A stretch of DNA of 64,000 nucleotides from Sycobia sp. Sy_11 (Eukaryota > Arthropoda > Insecta > Hymenoptera > Epichrysomallidae): contig JACCIC010000049.1 in assembly GCA_018907035.1 (NCBI GenBank), positions 1,168,501-1,232,500 of the forward strand, in the 5' to 3' direction. A program made the translations under genes and the position numbers. The notes under the pieces are model-generated. The model saw only the letters and a list, made by a program, of their open reading frames with translations, searched no databases and was not told where the DNA came from. Below, piece after piece: positions 13,803 to 28,095 of the stretch (its first letter is position 1; each line of letters begins with the position of its first letter).

Positions 13803-16068
13803 GGAATCTCTATCACTTAACAAAAAATTTGATAATATAATGATTATCACTCAATAGGTGAATCGACGTGTTTATGACCGCATTTACATCGCGTCGCCCT
13901 TGTTAATTTTGAGACTGCAAAATTATAAAAAAAAAAAAAAAGATGACGGAAGACGCGAAGAAAACTAACTTACGATAATCACGGAAATTATATATGCACG
14001 TGAATTATTGGCGCAGAAATGTTTTTACTATGAAACTTTTATGCGTATACGTATAATAAATTAACCGATAATGGGCGGGTAACGCTGGATAACGTTTTAA
14101 GCGTTATATATAACATAAAGTACGTAGGATAATAGAAATTACAATACTTGTACTATTATATACCCGATCATTAGCTCCTTAATTTCTTGCGCACAAAGCA
14201 CTTTTGAAACGATCTAATTTATAGGTAAGGTAAGAATTCTTAACGAGAAAATAATTACGTAACTGATCGAGATGCCTTATTTGTATTTTATTGTCCTGTG
14301 TGCAAAAGGTTGTGAATAAATTACATGCTTCTTAATTTTCACTGCTAGATAATAGTCATTACAGTTTTTTTCATTTTACCACAATTATGTTTATTAAGCA
14401 GAAATTTATATACCTATTCTATATAAATTACATAATTTTAAAAGCTCAATAAAGATAGTAAGGTAAAACTTTGCTAAACAGAAAAGAATATATAATATTC
14501 AAATAAATATAATTATTTTTTCATTGAATTTGAATTCGATTTTTGACGCTTTTTTTGTTATTACTAATTAAGTACTTTTAAACTTCAATTAAATTGCATC
14601 TAATTCATATTTGCTACTTTAAGTATGGTTAAGAACGTAGCAGCTATTGATAAAACTTTTAAATTATCGATATGAACAAGAAGCAAGTTTTGTACCAATG
14701 TAATTATGAGATGGATTTTCTGGATAACATGGAAAGCTTGTTTAAACGTCGATTTTCCAAAAAAAAAAAGGAAAAACGATATATAAATCAAGTAGCAGTC
14801 GGTTAAACATGAATAGTTTGTTCATTTATTTATTCTAAAATGAACTGAAATCTAATATAATTATTTTATATATTGTATTCAGATTATTTTTTGTAGTTTT
14901 TATTTGAATTAAGAACTATACAATTAAAAAATATTCATTAATAATAATTTATTAATTATATTATCACGATTATAATATTTACATTATAAAATTAATTATT
15001 ATATTTAATTTTCGTATAGAGACTTGACAAGAACCTGACAGGAAGTCTGGTTTCTGTGTCTTTTGTGAATATAATAATCTATTGCTATATTCAATGTCAA
15101 CCACAAGAGATACTTGTTTTCATTAAAAAAAAAAACTCGTAAAAAAAGTCGTATACTAATTATGGCTCAAAAAAGTTTGACTGATTTGGCACTGTTGTAT
15201 ATCTGTATACATATATACAATAGCAGCCCCGTCTCAGCTTCAAACGAGATAATAATTGAACCGATTTCTCAAACAGTTCAATAATATCTAAGTACAAAGT
15301 ACTCTAATTATAAATCTATATTCCTGTAAATAATTGACTGATCTATCGTCGCTTTCGCATAAAAAGCTGCTTCAACGCAGCTTCCACTTAAAAAAGGTCA
15401 TATTTCGGAGACCATTTTATACAAATTGTGTGTGTGTGTGTGTGTGTGCGCGCGCACGAGCGTGCTCGCAGATTACATATGGCTGCTACGGAAAAATTGT
15501 ACTTTTGAGTTAGGGCGGTAGAAAAATATGTTGAGGCCTACTATGGCTCCATCGCTAGAGCGAAGGACTAGTAACTTGGTGATCCGAGTTCAAATCCCGG
15601 TCTCGGCCGATTGACGCAAGCACCGCTGTAACAATTTACATGTGCTTTGTTTACAAACACATCGTAGAACTCCGTCGCTGATTAGCACCGATGTTTGAAA
15701 GCATAAATAGAGCGACGTTAAATAACATAAAAAAAAAGAAAGAAAAATTTGTCCAAGAACTTTGAGACGACTTGTACGTAGAGTTTTATGTTCGGACGAT
15801 AGAAGATGTTAGGGACGACTGCTATAAAGAGTTTCGTCTTTGGTAGTTACAATACGATGCCCAGGTGTCCTGCGTCGCTTCTATAGAGAGAGTTGGGTGT
15901 TTGGATGGTAGAATATAAAACTCCCCGTAAAAGTCGTCCCGTCATACCTGAACATCGTCTCCTGTCGATTAAACACGAAACTCCTCGTAGAAATCGCCCT
16001 TTGATACCGGGATATCGTATTCAACCGCCTGAACACGAAACTACATATTTCCCTGTAAAAGCCGTATG

Positions 16069-16126
<58 letters not shown>

Positions 16127-16303
16127 CTTCGGGGTTGTTGGAAAGGTAACTGTTTATTCTGCCATCATTTCCTTTTTTCAAATTGAAACAAACATATTCT
16201 ATGTCACTCCGAATATAATATAACGTGTAAAAGCAAAAACATAATTTGTCTTCCTCCCAAATTATGTTTAGTATGATTGGGCATATATTCATCTTATAAG
16301 AGA

Positions 16304-16389
<86 letters not shown>

Positions 16390-16885
16390 TGTGTGAAAAT
16401 TTCCCATATAAGATAAAATAAATTTACAAAAAATATTCCAAGTGTGGTTAGTGTCAGATTAACCTGTAGAACAAAAAGGATAATGCCGACTCAACTCACA
16501 CCTTTTTTAGGATACTAATCCCAAAGTTGAATACGAATCTTTAAGAGAGCTGGCTTGGTATTAACAGTTTAAGCGGACTATTTTGAGATGATATTCGACA
16601 TAATTTAAGACACCACCTATTAGCCGGTGATGGAACTGACTACTAAGACCATTAACTGTGCGTTTAGTTTATTGATAAAAGTTTTTTTGCTGAAAATGAT
16701 TTTCAATAAAAAAGCATAGCCTATGCCCTTCCGAAGATAATATTGAATAATATTTGGAATTTCAGAGCAATCGGTTCAGTAGTTTTTTAGTTTAACGTAC
16801 ACAAACAAAACACGCTTTGTCTTTATAAATTAGTATATGATATGATACGATATAATATGATATGATATAATATGATATGATATGA

Positions 16886-16930
<45 letters not shown>

Positions 16931-17342
16931 GTATACATATATAAGGATATAAATATCGATCAATAAAAATTATTGATAGATACATGTCGAAAATATACAT
17001 AAGCGTCGCATCGAATTTTCCATTTCAAATCAACGAATAACTCTTCTGAATGTGCGCGAAAAGACTAAATTTTTAAAAATAAAATGTTAAATTAATAGAC
17101 GCAAATATAAAATTATCCATTCATCAGGCGTGATGTTTAAAATTGAGATAAACATGTTGCGGCACAGATTCGTGCGGAATGTTCTAATCACCCCTTTGCA
17201 AAACATTTTCTAGATGCGACCCAGAATTAAATATATGCGAATGTTTAATACTCGAACATTATTTTGATGAACATACTACAAAAAAAACATATAAAGTTTC
17301 AAAGATTTTATATCACACACATGCGCGCGCACGTACGCACAG

Positions 17343-17380
<38 letters not shown>

Positions 17381-18083
17381 GCACCCAAGGGATTTTTCAA
17401 GAATGTGTACGGCAAGATCACAAATTTAAAGATTTAGAATTAGAAAGCAATAATACTATACGAATGGATGATATTTTCCCGGAGACATTATATTATATTT
17501 TATATATGTATACATACAATTGCCTTGAATCTGCTTATAAGAAAATACGAAACCCAGAGAAATATTTGCATAAGAAAGATCCAAATTACATTATATCTTT
17601 TCAAAAAACATCAAATATATATATCTAAATGAATATTCATATATCATAGAAATAAAAGTTTAGTATATATGTGTGAGCACATTGTAAATTTTCTTAAATA
17701 TAACAACACTATAAAGTGAAATCATTTTCGAGCCAAAACAATGCAGAAACTTTTCTTCGTTTAATTCCTCGTTTAGATAAGGCCAATTGAGTTTCTTGGT
17801 TAAAACTTTTTTATTGTCAAAATGGGTCGACACGTGAACATTTTCAATAAAACAGCGTATCACTTTTTGTTTTTAATGCGATTATATAGTGATAATTTCT
17901 TTGAGGATATATTTAGTTTGTGGGATTTTAACTCAACGTCTTTTTTCAAAGAACATTTTTTTGTATACTGAAATACTTTTTTTACATTTACATTTTTTTT
18001 TATATATAATAAATTTTTTTGTTTGTTGTTTGTGATAACTTATATCTGATTTAGATATACTGAAATAAACCTATGTATTATAC

Positions 18084-18125
<42 letters not shown>

Positions 18126-18666
18126 CAGTTCGCAATATGTAATGTCGAAGTACAAAATTTTAAAAAATCAATTTAATATATTAATAAGTATGTAATAACA
18201 AGACATTCGTCTCGCCAGAGAATGAATCTTTGTCACAATTTGCGATAATTAATGCAAATATTATTCTGAAGTAACGTTCTTTCAATGAAAAGATAAGGAA
18301 TAATATTATATGTTCAAAAACAACAACAAAAAATATTTTTGAAACTCGGTTGAAGATTTTTTAAATTCAAAATAAGAGCAAAATAATGTATATGTTTAGT
18401 GATTAAAATAGAAAATGCCTTTTAATATACAGTTGTTGAATTAAAAATATATAATAGTACAGAAGACAATTTTAAATAATAAAAATATACGTATTCATAT
18501 TTCTATAAGATATTATTATATACCTTGCTGCTCGACAGGGTTAATACCTTCTTGGCAAATTTATATTGATTATTTTATAAATATACTTGTTATTTGTTAA
18601 TGGGTAAATAAAGCTAAACTAAAGGTTTCGTTAGAAATTTCTGTGTTTTGGCAGCTTTACGTAGTA

Positions 18667-18725
<59 letters not shown>

Positions 18726-18956
18726 GAATTCTATTCCATGACAGTTGGACGACGATGCAGGCGGAGACTTTAGGTACATTTAGACGACCATTTTAAGCCT
18801 TTTACCTCTTTAAACAATTGTACAGTAATATTAACAATAAAGACTCGCGTTAAAACGATCTCTCTAATCCAAGAGAGGGCGAATAAAAGTCAAGGTAAAA
18901 TCTGCGACGAGGTCGGCTAACTTATAAAATAATCTGGCGCTTGGTCGAAGCATTTG

Positions 18957-19019
<63 letters not shown>

Positions 19020-19379
19020 ATGGACCGAAGTATATCGGTGCGGCGGCAGATATATGTAGCATTACATAATGTTCCGATGTCGAATATGCACGAGTATATA
19101 TATATATGAACTCTACGTTACATAGATATCACGATGTTTGTTTTGTGTTCATTCATTAATATAAAATAATCTCGTTTTCGGTAGTCGTTGAAAAATTAAT
19201 GTACCTATATTTTTATGAGAAGGTGGCTGCTGTAGAACGGAAAATAATACACACGCTAAATAAGGGACGTTTTTTTCTAAGAGTGAAAATAATTAACATT
19301 TAAAATTCAGAGTACGAATAAACGTTAATGTTGTTAATAATAATAATAAAAATTATATGGTACGATTTATGAAGAATCG

Positions 19380-19434
<55 letters not shown>

Positions 19435-20978
19435 TCATTTTATGCAATTTTCAATTCTTTATTTTTTGCACAACTGTGTATAATAAGTATACGTGCTCCA
19501 TAAATCTCATGAAAAGTATAAAAGCTTATGTAAACATATTAATGATTTATGCTCGCAAAAAGGAAAACGTGCACTATGCACTCGGAGCATATTATAGACC
19601 TCTGGTAGCTCGAATGCCGTGTTAAAGAGCGGAGGAGTGGAAGGCAATTTCCTTATGGTGCAAGAGAAAGCTAAAGTATAGAATTTTTGTCTCCCTCGAT
19701 CTCGCTCTCTTACAATTACTCGGATTTGTCGTGTAGTTTTCGGAAAACGAATCAACGGATCCACTGCTTTTCTGCCAGTGAAATAAGCAAGTTATAAGAA
19801 TGTATGTTTCTTCTATATATATATACCTTTCTCGCACAGTACAAAAATTGTCCCCCCGGCTTTTCCATTTAACATACTATTTCCAAGTATATAATGCCCT
19901 AAATCTGTGCATGACTGTTAATGAACTGTCATTGTTTATTTCATTTCATTGTAATATATCTATATAATAGAAATTTACGTAACTACATATGAGCTATAAA
20001 AGGGGAGTAGATAATATTCTATGTTCTAATGTATAGTTACAAATAAGCTGCGCACGTCATAAGTCACTAGTGAGTACTCAATAGTGAGTAAAGGTAACAA
20101 ATATTTATACATCTGCAATAATACGAATTCCAATATAGATGTACATTTATTGTTTTACAGGCGTGACATGTCATATAGGAACTGCAGTAATTCCAAAAAA
20201 TTCTTCCGCTTACCTATAATAATATGAGGGATTTGCGGCTCTATAAATCATTACTGGTTTCACTTTTAGGGCAAAATAATCGAATTCGGTATTAACATTT
20301 TATGTATATATGAGACGTTTTTGTTTTTATAAATATAAACAAAATTTCAAACTTGACCAGCTCCATATATCATTCTTTGAATGTTTAATTCATAAAAATA
20401 AAAATATAGTGTGTAGCCACCCTTTTAATTTTTTAGCTATCTATACCTGGATGGTATTTGAAAGTTACCATTTTTTTTTCGTTGTAAAACCAATCTTAGG
20501 TTATTAGTTAACGTTAAAATATCCTTGTTTAAGCAAAAACATATCCACAAACTAATTTTTTAAAAAATTTTTTATATTTTTTAAATGACAAATTAGTATA
20601 CGAAATCTCGATTAAATTATTTTCAATTACAAAATAATTGGTGAATAACAATTATATATGAACCGGTCATAAAAAGATTTTATTTTTCGCATCTTTTTTT
20701 TGTAAATCCCCGACCTACTCGCATGTTCTAAAAGGTCTCACGTGTGTGTACACGATTTCGCTGCTTTCACTCTATGCACCTACACAAAATTATATATATA
20801 TATAGCAATCTCTTTACTTCTCTTGTGATGTACTCGTTGCGCCAAACCATGCGCGGGAGGCCAATCAGCGCGCGCTTATTAATTGCAATGGAATCACTAA
20901 AAGAAGTGCGATTTTTTTATTAGATAGATATACTTAATCGCTTACATGGCGGGGCACGATCGTTTTTCGCAATCTGAT

Positions 20979-21036
<58 letters not shown>

Positions 21037-22126
21037 TTCTCTTTTTTCTGATGTTATGTGCTACCTCGACTATTAGTATTTTTATGCATAAATATTATAG
21101 AAGGGCGCGTGCCGTTTGATGCCGTGCAGGGAGAGATGTGTTTTCTCCGAGAAACAATAAAACGGAGCGAAAGACATTTTCTGATTTAGCCTGCTCGTGT
21201 TTTAAAGCTTAGTTATATAGGCCGTGTGTATTTTCATATTGACGGACTTTCGAATTACATAATACTCTAAATTGGTATATGTATGCCGTCCTTCGCTCAT
21301 TATTAGATTAGCAAACTTTTGTTCCATGGGAAAATTGAACGAGCTTTTTATATGGTATTAAATTCCATATAAATCTATAGCAACAAAAACTGTAAAAAAA
21401 AGTATTCATATTTCATTATAATTTCTACAAAGGTCTACAAATATATCTATAATTAAAAGTAAACAAACAAAATCTACTGCAAAGTCATCTTATCTAAATC
21501 TTACAATATAATGTAAAATAATGCATTACAAGAAGAAAGAATAGATATAAATTTAAATAAAACATTATTTAAATGCTTGTAGAAATATATTTTTATGTTT
21601 GTCTTCATTCAAAGGTGTTCTGTAAACTTAATTTTTTAGATCATATAATTGTAGAGAAATCATAAAGGGCCTTTAACTTATCATTTTCATTTTGATTCTG
21701 ATAAGTAAAAATTTATGATATTATAGAAATTAATTCCGATCAAATGAAAACTAAACTTTATACTACTCATAAATGATATATTATCTAGTTACTTTCATTT
21801 GTTATTAATCATTAGACAATTGATACACAGATTTAAAATGCATAATTGCGTATACTTATAAACTAAGTATATATGTATATTGAAACTGCGAATAATTTAT
21901 TGATTTGTATTTTATAGCTCCAGTTATTATAGAATTTTTTCTTTGTAAGTAGTTTTTACTTAAAAACTATAAATTAAGAGGTATATCTCCTGTTATTTTT
22001 TATGAAGTTTTTTATACTTTGACATTTAAATAATATCGCTTGCGTTCAAAAATAGCACGTGTTTTACTTTTTCAAGGGTACAGCTAATATTTAAAAATTA
22101 TATTGATCTTTTCCTTTTCTTATCAA

Positions 22127-22185
<59 letters not shown>

Positions 22186-22339
22186 AAAATTAATCGTAAT
22201 TTAAATAATTTATTTTTAATGGAGTATTATAATTTAATAGTGTAATTATATTTTATAATATTGTATTTATTTAAAATCTTTATCAACGCAAAAAATAATA
22301 AGGCTTAAATATATTTAATTTTAATATTAGTAATATCTA

Positions 22340-22372
<33 letters not shown>

Positions 22373-23135
22373 TTTCTTTTTTGCTAAAATAAATAATTAC
22401 CATTAAAAAACAGTGTTAATTTCGTCGTAACTGTTTTATTCAATTATTTACAATATATTTTTCCTTCTTTATATAAGTAATTAAAATTAAATATTGTGTA
22501 ACATGGCGTATCTATAATAGTATTTTAATAGATAAAGAAAATTTTTAAACGATCTTTATACATTTATCCATGTGTTCGAAGCCTGCAATAATCACAAATA
22601 TTAATTTTTTTTTTACTATATGCTATATGATATATGGTATATATTCAGGACTCCTTTTTAAATTTCGTTGTCCTATATAAAAATAATTGTGTCATATATA
22701 TATATAGACCATATTTTCACTTGACGATTTTGATTTTTAACGTTAACAAAATGCTAATCGCAGATTTTTTTTTGTTTTACAGACTTAGCGGTGTCGGTGG
22801 GCAAAGAAATCGACTTCCTGGCGAAAAATGGAAGTCTGCTCGGCAAAGCGGCGATCGCCGGCGCCTCCTCCCTTGTAGGGATCGCCTACGACGACGATAG
22901 CACGACGATGTTCCTAAGCGATGCCAATAATCGCAACTATTCCATTATCAGCGTCGATCTGTCGGCGCAAAATTTTACTACCAAACCTTTACTCAAGAGT
23001 ATGTATATATTTATATGTAAATATGTGTTGCACTTTTGTTCTTTTTTATATATTCTTTTTTATTTAATCTCGAATGCGAGTTGACTGTCTTTCTTTAAAA
23101 ATTATATTAGCCTTATTTACGGCTGCGAAAACAAA

Positions 23136-23174
<39 letters not shown>

Positions 23175-23484
23175 CCACGGAAATTGTTTAGAAACAAATT
23201 GCACCTGTCTCCGTGTGCTATACGATGCAAAAATGTGCATATATGCATATATGTATGCATGTATGCGTATAAGTATATGTATAACTGTATGTACTCTGCA
23301 TGCGCATCACTTGTTACATTTCCGTCCAAGGTTTACGTAAACTCTCGCATTAAAGATTTATTATTTTCGCTTGGATGAGTGTTCCGAGTATACATCGTGG
23401 CGATTTATACATTTACCGCAATCATTTTTTTGTTTTCTCATCAAGTGACTTATATATTATAATTTATTACAGGTAGTTTTTTTC

Positions 23485-23551
<67 letters not shown>

Positions 23552-24956
23552 TATATTGTAAGAGAGAGCTATCGTATGTAGTACGGAGATATAATATATA
23601 ATCATCTATTATTTTGATTTTTAATTTGTCTTAAAATGGCGCGTTATGCGATTTTAATCATTGACCAAGTCGAATTGACAATTTTTCACGGTATTTAAAA
23701 TACAAACGAAAGCGTATTATATTGTCGAAATCCATTACTATGTCAATAAAATTTATTATCATAAATTTATAAAGATATATCAAAGATGTCAAGATATCAA
23801 AAATAGAAAAATAAATATAAATAGTTTTTTTTTCAATTTTACAAGCTATTTATTGCGACTTTGATAAAACTTTAAAGAATGCATTAAGCTGCACAAATAA
23901 ATTTTTTCTTTTAATCTCGCTTGATACATAAATCCAAAATCGACATATATAGAAATAGCGTTATAAATTATCATATAAAAAGTGTTCTTCGCTTAATCTG
24001 GGAAGGCAAAACAATTCTTTCTTTCTGAAAACTATATAAATAATTATTCCATAATGCTTCGTCCATAATGAGATAAATAAAAAAAACTATGATTTGCGGG
24101 CTGTATGCATATTTTGTCTCCAAATCGAATACGCGTATCATATAATGGAGAACATTGTGGAATGTGTATACATACATATTATATATATATACACCTATAC
24201 CAAAAGAAACTGGTAAAAAATCCTTTTATCACAAATCGGTTTCTATATATATACACATATATTTTTATCATTAAAATTGTCGTCTTTGTTTTTTCGTCAT
24301 CCGGTCCGTGTTGTCCATTATTTATAGGACAGGATTGAGATGTGCGTGATTCAATTCCGATGTATGCATATTGTGTATATATATATATATATAAGATTGT
24401 CCGCGAAGACCATAATATCATTATTAGAGGGGACTTTTACTGTTTAAATTTGTAGCAAACGCCAAAAATACATTTTTAGTAACGCTGAAAAAAAATTCTC
24501 TACTATCAAGTAAACATTTTCTCGTTTTATAAGAAGTAAACCCGTTCTTTTAAATACAAAAAATATTTGCTCAATGCATAAAAAATGTTTATTTAAATTA
24601 CATGAATTCAGCTTAAATCTAGTGAATATTTTCTAGATTATATAAAATGGTTTACTTGATACAGGACAGCAAGTAATTGTTTACTTGATAATAGTAAGTT
24701 GTCATCGATTTTTTTATATAATATTTTATATAAAATTTTATATTTTATATATTTTATATATTATAATTTTATATAATCAGTATATTATATTAAAATAATG
24801 ACAGCAGTCAGACTGTCCTTGCTTATCATCACCGCCAAAGAATTTGAAGTAGAACTTACCACTAAAAAATAAGTTATATTCTATGTTATCAAATATATTA
24901 ATAAATATTTTAGTCTATATGCCAAATTTTACGTTGACGAAAATTGAACTATATAT

Positions 24957-25010
<54 letters not shown>

Positions 25011-25409
25011 ACCAGTAAAAGGATTATAATTACATATATATAACTCGATAATATATATACATATATAACTTGAATTCTTCGAAAATTTTCAGGAAAAACA
25101 GACTCACAGATTCTGGGCATGGCCTTCGACGGGGCGACGCGCACCCTCTTCTGGACGAACGAGAGGGCCATAATGAAGATGCACCTGCCGCGGAACGGGG
25201 TGCCAAGTAAGCCAGTCCTCGTGCACAGGCTGGATCAAGAGAGTCCAAGGGACATCGCTCTCGACTCGTGCAACGGGTACGTGTTTCTTCCATCCACCCT
25301 CTTTACCCCCTGCCATCCCGTGCACACGCGTGATGTTTTTATTTTTATTTTCTTTTGTTTGTGTTTTTGTTTTTTTTTTTATCAGCCTCTTTAATTTATA
25401 TGGATTTGC

Positions 25410-25449
<40 letters not shown>

Positions 25450-25913
25450 AAGATTTAATATTTTAGATGTGTGAGGTTTTTCTTAATAAATGTATTCAGT
25501 GGAGTCGCATATATATGTATATAATTCTGGATTATACCATAATCGCTATTGTTATAAATAATGAAATAACACGCACGCGCTGACGCTCTCTCTCTCTTTT
25601 TAAATTAACATAACAGGAAGGCAACGGACATTAGTAAACAATATATATATATTGCATTGGTTTGTACAGTTTGAATCGTGCACATAAGTAAGTTTCGAGC
25701 AGCTCGTGTGCGTTGCAGGAAGAGAAAAAAAGTTATATGAAGGCGAAAAAATTCAACATTGTGCAGCATCATCATGATGGTCGTTATATAATTCGTTATA
25801 ATTGATAGCTTTATAAAAGACAGTATATAAGCGGGCAATAAAAGCACAGAGCAGAAACCTGCAGACAATATATCATCGGATTCCAATGGTAAAAAAAATG
25901 TCGTATACATATT

Positions 25914-25965
<52 letters not shown>

Positions 25966-27884
25966 CGAATATGTCGATTCGTTCGTCGAGACATTGAAAA
26001 TGCTTTAACTAACTCAATTGGCCAAAATATTATTGGGTAACGGAGTCTGATTGATTTTTCGAATCCTTTCATATATATGTATACATACCGATCTTAAGAA
26101 GTTTGATCTAAATCGATTGCTTTCTATATATGGAATAAGAAACATATAAATTTATTATTTTGATTGAAAATTATATATAGAAAATAAAGTAGACAATCGT
26201 CGAAATTCTATATTCTTCTATTATGTATATTGCAATAAATTGTATTATTAAAAAATAGATAAAAGCCGGTTCTATCAATATTATGGTTCCACAGAATCAT
26301 TACTATATATACACGTAAATCGCTAGCTATTACTAATGAGTTCTAAAATATAAAATAATTCTCGTTTATTTTGAGCGTTACTAAACGTCAAGTATATATA
26401 ATAAATACATATAAAAATAAATGTAGTAGCTAAATACCGAGTACTGAGAGACAGAGACTTAATTATCTGTAAATTTTATGCGAGATAATATATATAATAG
26501 ATTGTAGTTATCAGATAAGAAAAGTAATAGAATTACACTGTAATCTTTTTCAACGTTTCATATTTTTCATGATACTCCAGACATACTTGAAAAGGGAGAG
26601 ACAGAGATAACAGTACAACGTTCAATATACCCTTGTTGTTGTAAAATTTTATGTGCGTACTTGTTCGTGTGCGAGTGTCAAAAATGAGTTAACGCACTTA
26701 AAGTAGCCATTCTCCATTCAGTTTTTACGCTTATAAATTCATCTCGCATATCTAATGAAAATTAATTTCGTTTATCTCTACAAAAAAGGGTCTATAAGTA
26801 ATTTCAGACGAACTGATTGAGTCTCGTCCTCCGTTCTTGTTATACAGCCGCATAGAAGCTCATTAGCGTCTAGAATTCACATGGTTTAAATATTCAATTA
26901 TTAAATGCTTCTCATATATATATAAATGATGTCGAGAAAACTATTTTTTTAATAATTTCGTGAGAAATTATAATAATTATTATCTTTAAATAAATATACT
27001 TTTGAAAGATAGTTTATCGCGAATTAACGAACCATGTGTACATGAATACACGAGATATGTGTATATTGGTTTAAAAATTTATAAATCAATAAGATATAAT
27101 TGTGATTTTTGTTTTATGAATGTCTCGCAGAAAAGATTTATCAAATTAGAAATTGCACGATCATGTACAGTAAGATAACAATGCTTTTATAAGGTCCGTT
27201 AAAACTTGCTCGATCAGCAAATATTTCTGTTCTCGTTCGCTGCTGTCTCATTTGTTGGTATCGTTTGTAGTACAATAACTATATATGAATTAAAAGATAT
27301 TATAACATTTTATGGTAGACTCAGATTCTTATTATGTTAATGTAATATGCAGGAAAGGTTCTTCAACAAATAAATGAATATATATTTGTTGAAGAACATT
27401 TCCTTTAGAGCACAATCTAAATAAATATACTTTGAAACTTGGGCATAAGTTGTTTTAAGGTTTATATACAGTTTCTATTTTAAATGGAGAAGCGTTTGGA
27501 AGTAAATTTGTCTTATACATTTTAAATATTTATACATTCTCTAAGCATATACGAATGTCATCAAGCAAGAAATTATTATACTTTAGAACGTTGTTTATGA
27601 CAATCTGTCTTTCTCAATGTAAATAAATTTTATCGTATACCTTATGTCCGTTGCTACATGAACCTGTTTTCACCTATATAATTATAAGGCGAGAATGGAC
27701 ACGTAATGCTTTTACGGTTTAAATATAATGTGAGCACTGCCATGACCCGCAATGCATAATTGTGTAAACTGTGAAATAAGACATTGAAATAAAAATTTCT
27801 GAGCTCGTGTAAAATTTACTTAAGTTGCATATAATAACAAAATATAAGTTTTAATTGAAGACATACATTTATTGAATGAAAAAT

Positions 27885-27925
<41 letters not shown>

Positions 27926-28064
27926 AATACACTATTTTCAATAAATTTAATTTAATTTAAATTGGCGTTAAATCAATTAAATTTTATTTTTTGTTTTTTT
28001 AAATTTTATGTTTATTTAAATTCAGAACTCTTTGTCAATATGCAGAAAGTTTCAAAAATGACGC

Positions 28065-28095
<31 letters not shown>

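Larger units (their letters stand above)
11187..22782 (+). other. Cueball intron 1 (11.6 kb)
   Basis: The donor GTAAGT follows 11186 and the acceptor TTTTACAG precedes 22783. The intron holds GC-rich islets (11476-11530, 13650-13745, 20840-20970), many (AT)n and (GA)n arrays, a foldback element with a nested SINE, and an RTE-like LINE tail. No coding exon of another gene is recognised. Long first introns of developmental genes commonly house enhancers. Confidence 0.85.

Noticed and set aside
15536..15609. Functional tRNA gene
   Set aside because: The tRNA-like head lacks clean arms, runs into a SINE body with an A tail and target duplications, and recurs at 38 kb.
23074..23340. 88-codon frame with poly-isoleucine
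   Set aside because: Generated by the (AAT)n array in cueball intron 2.
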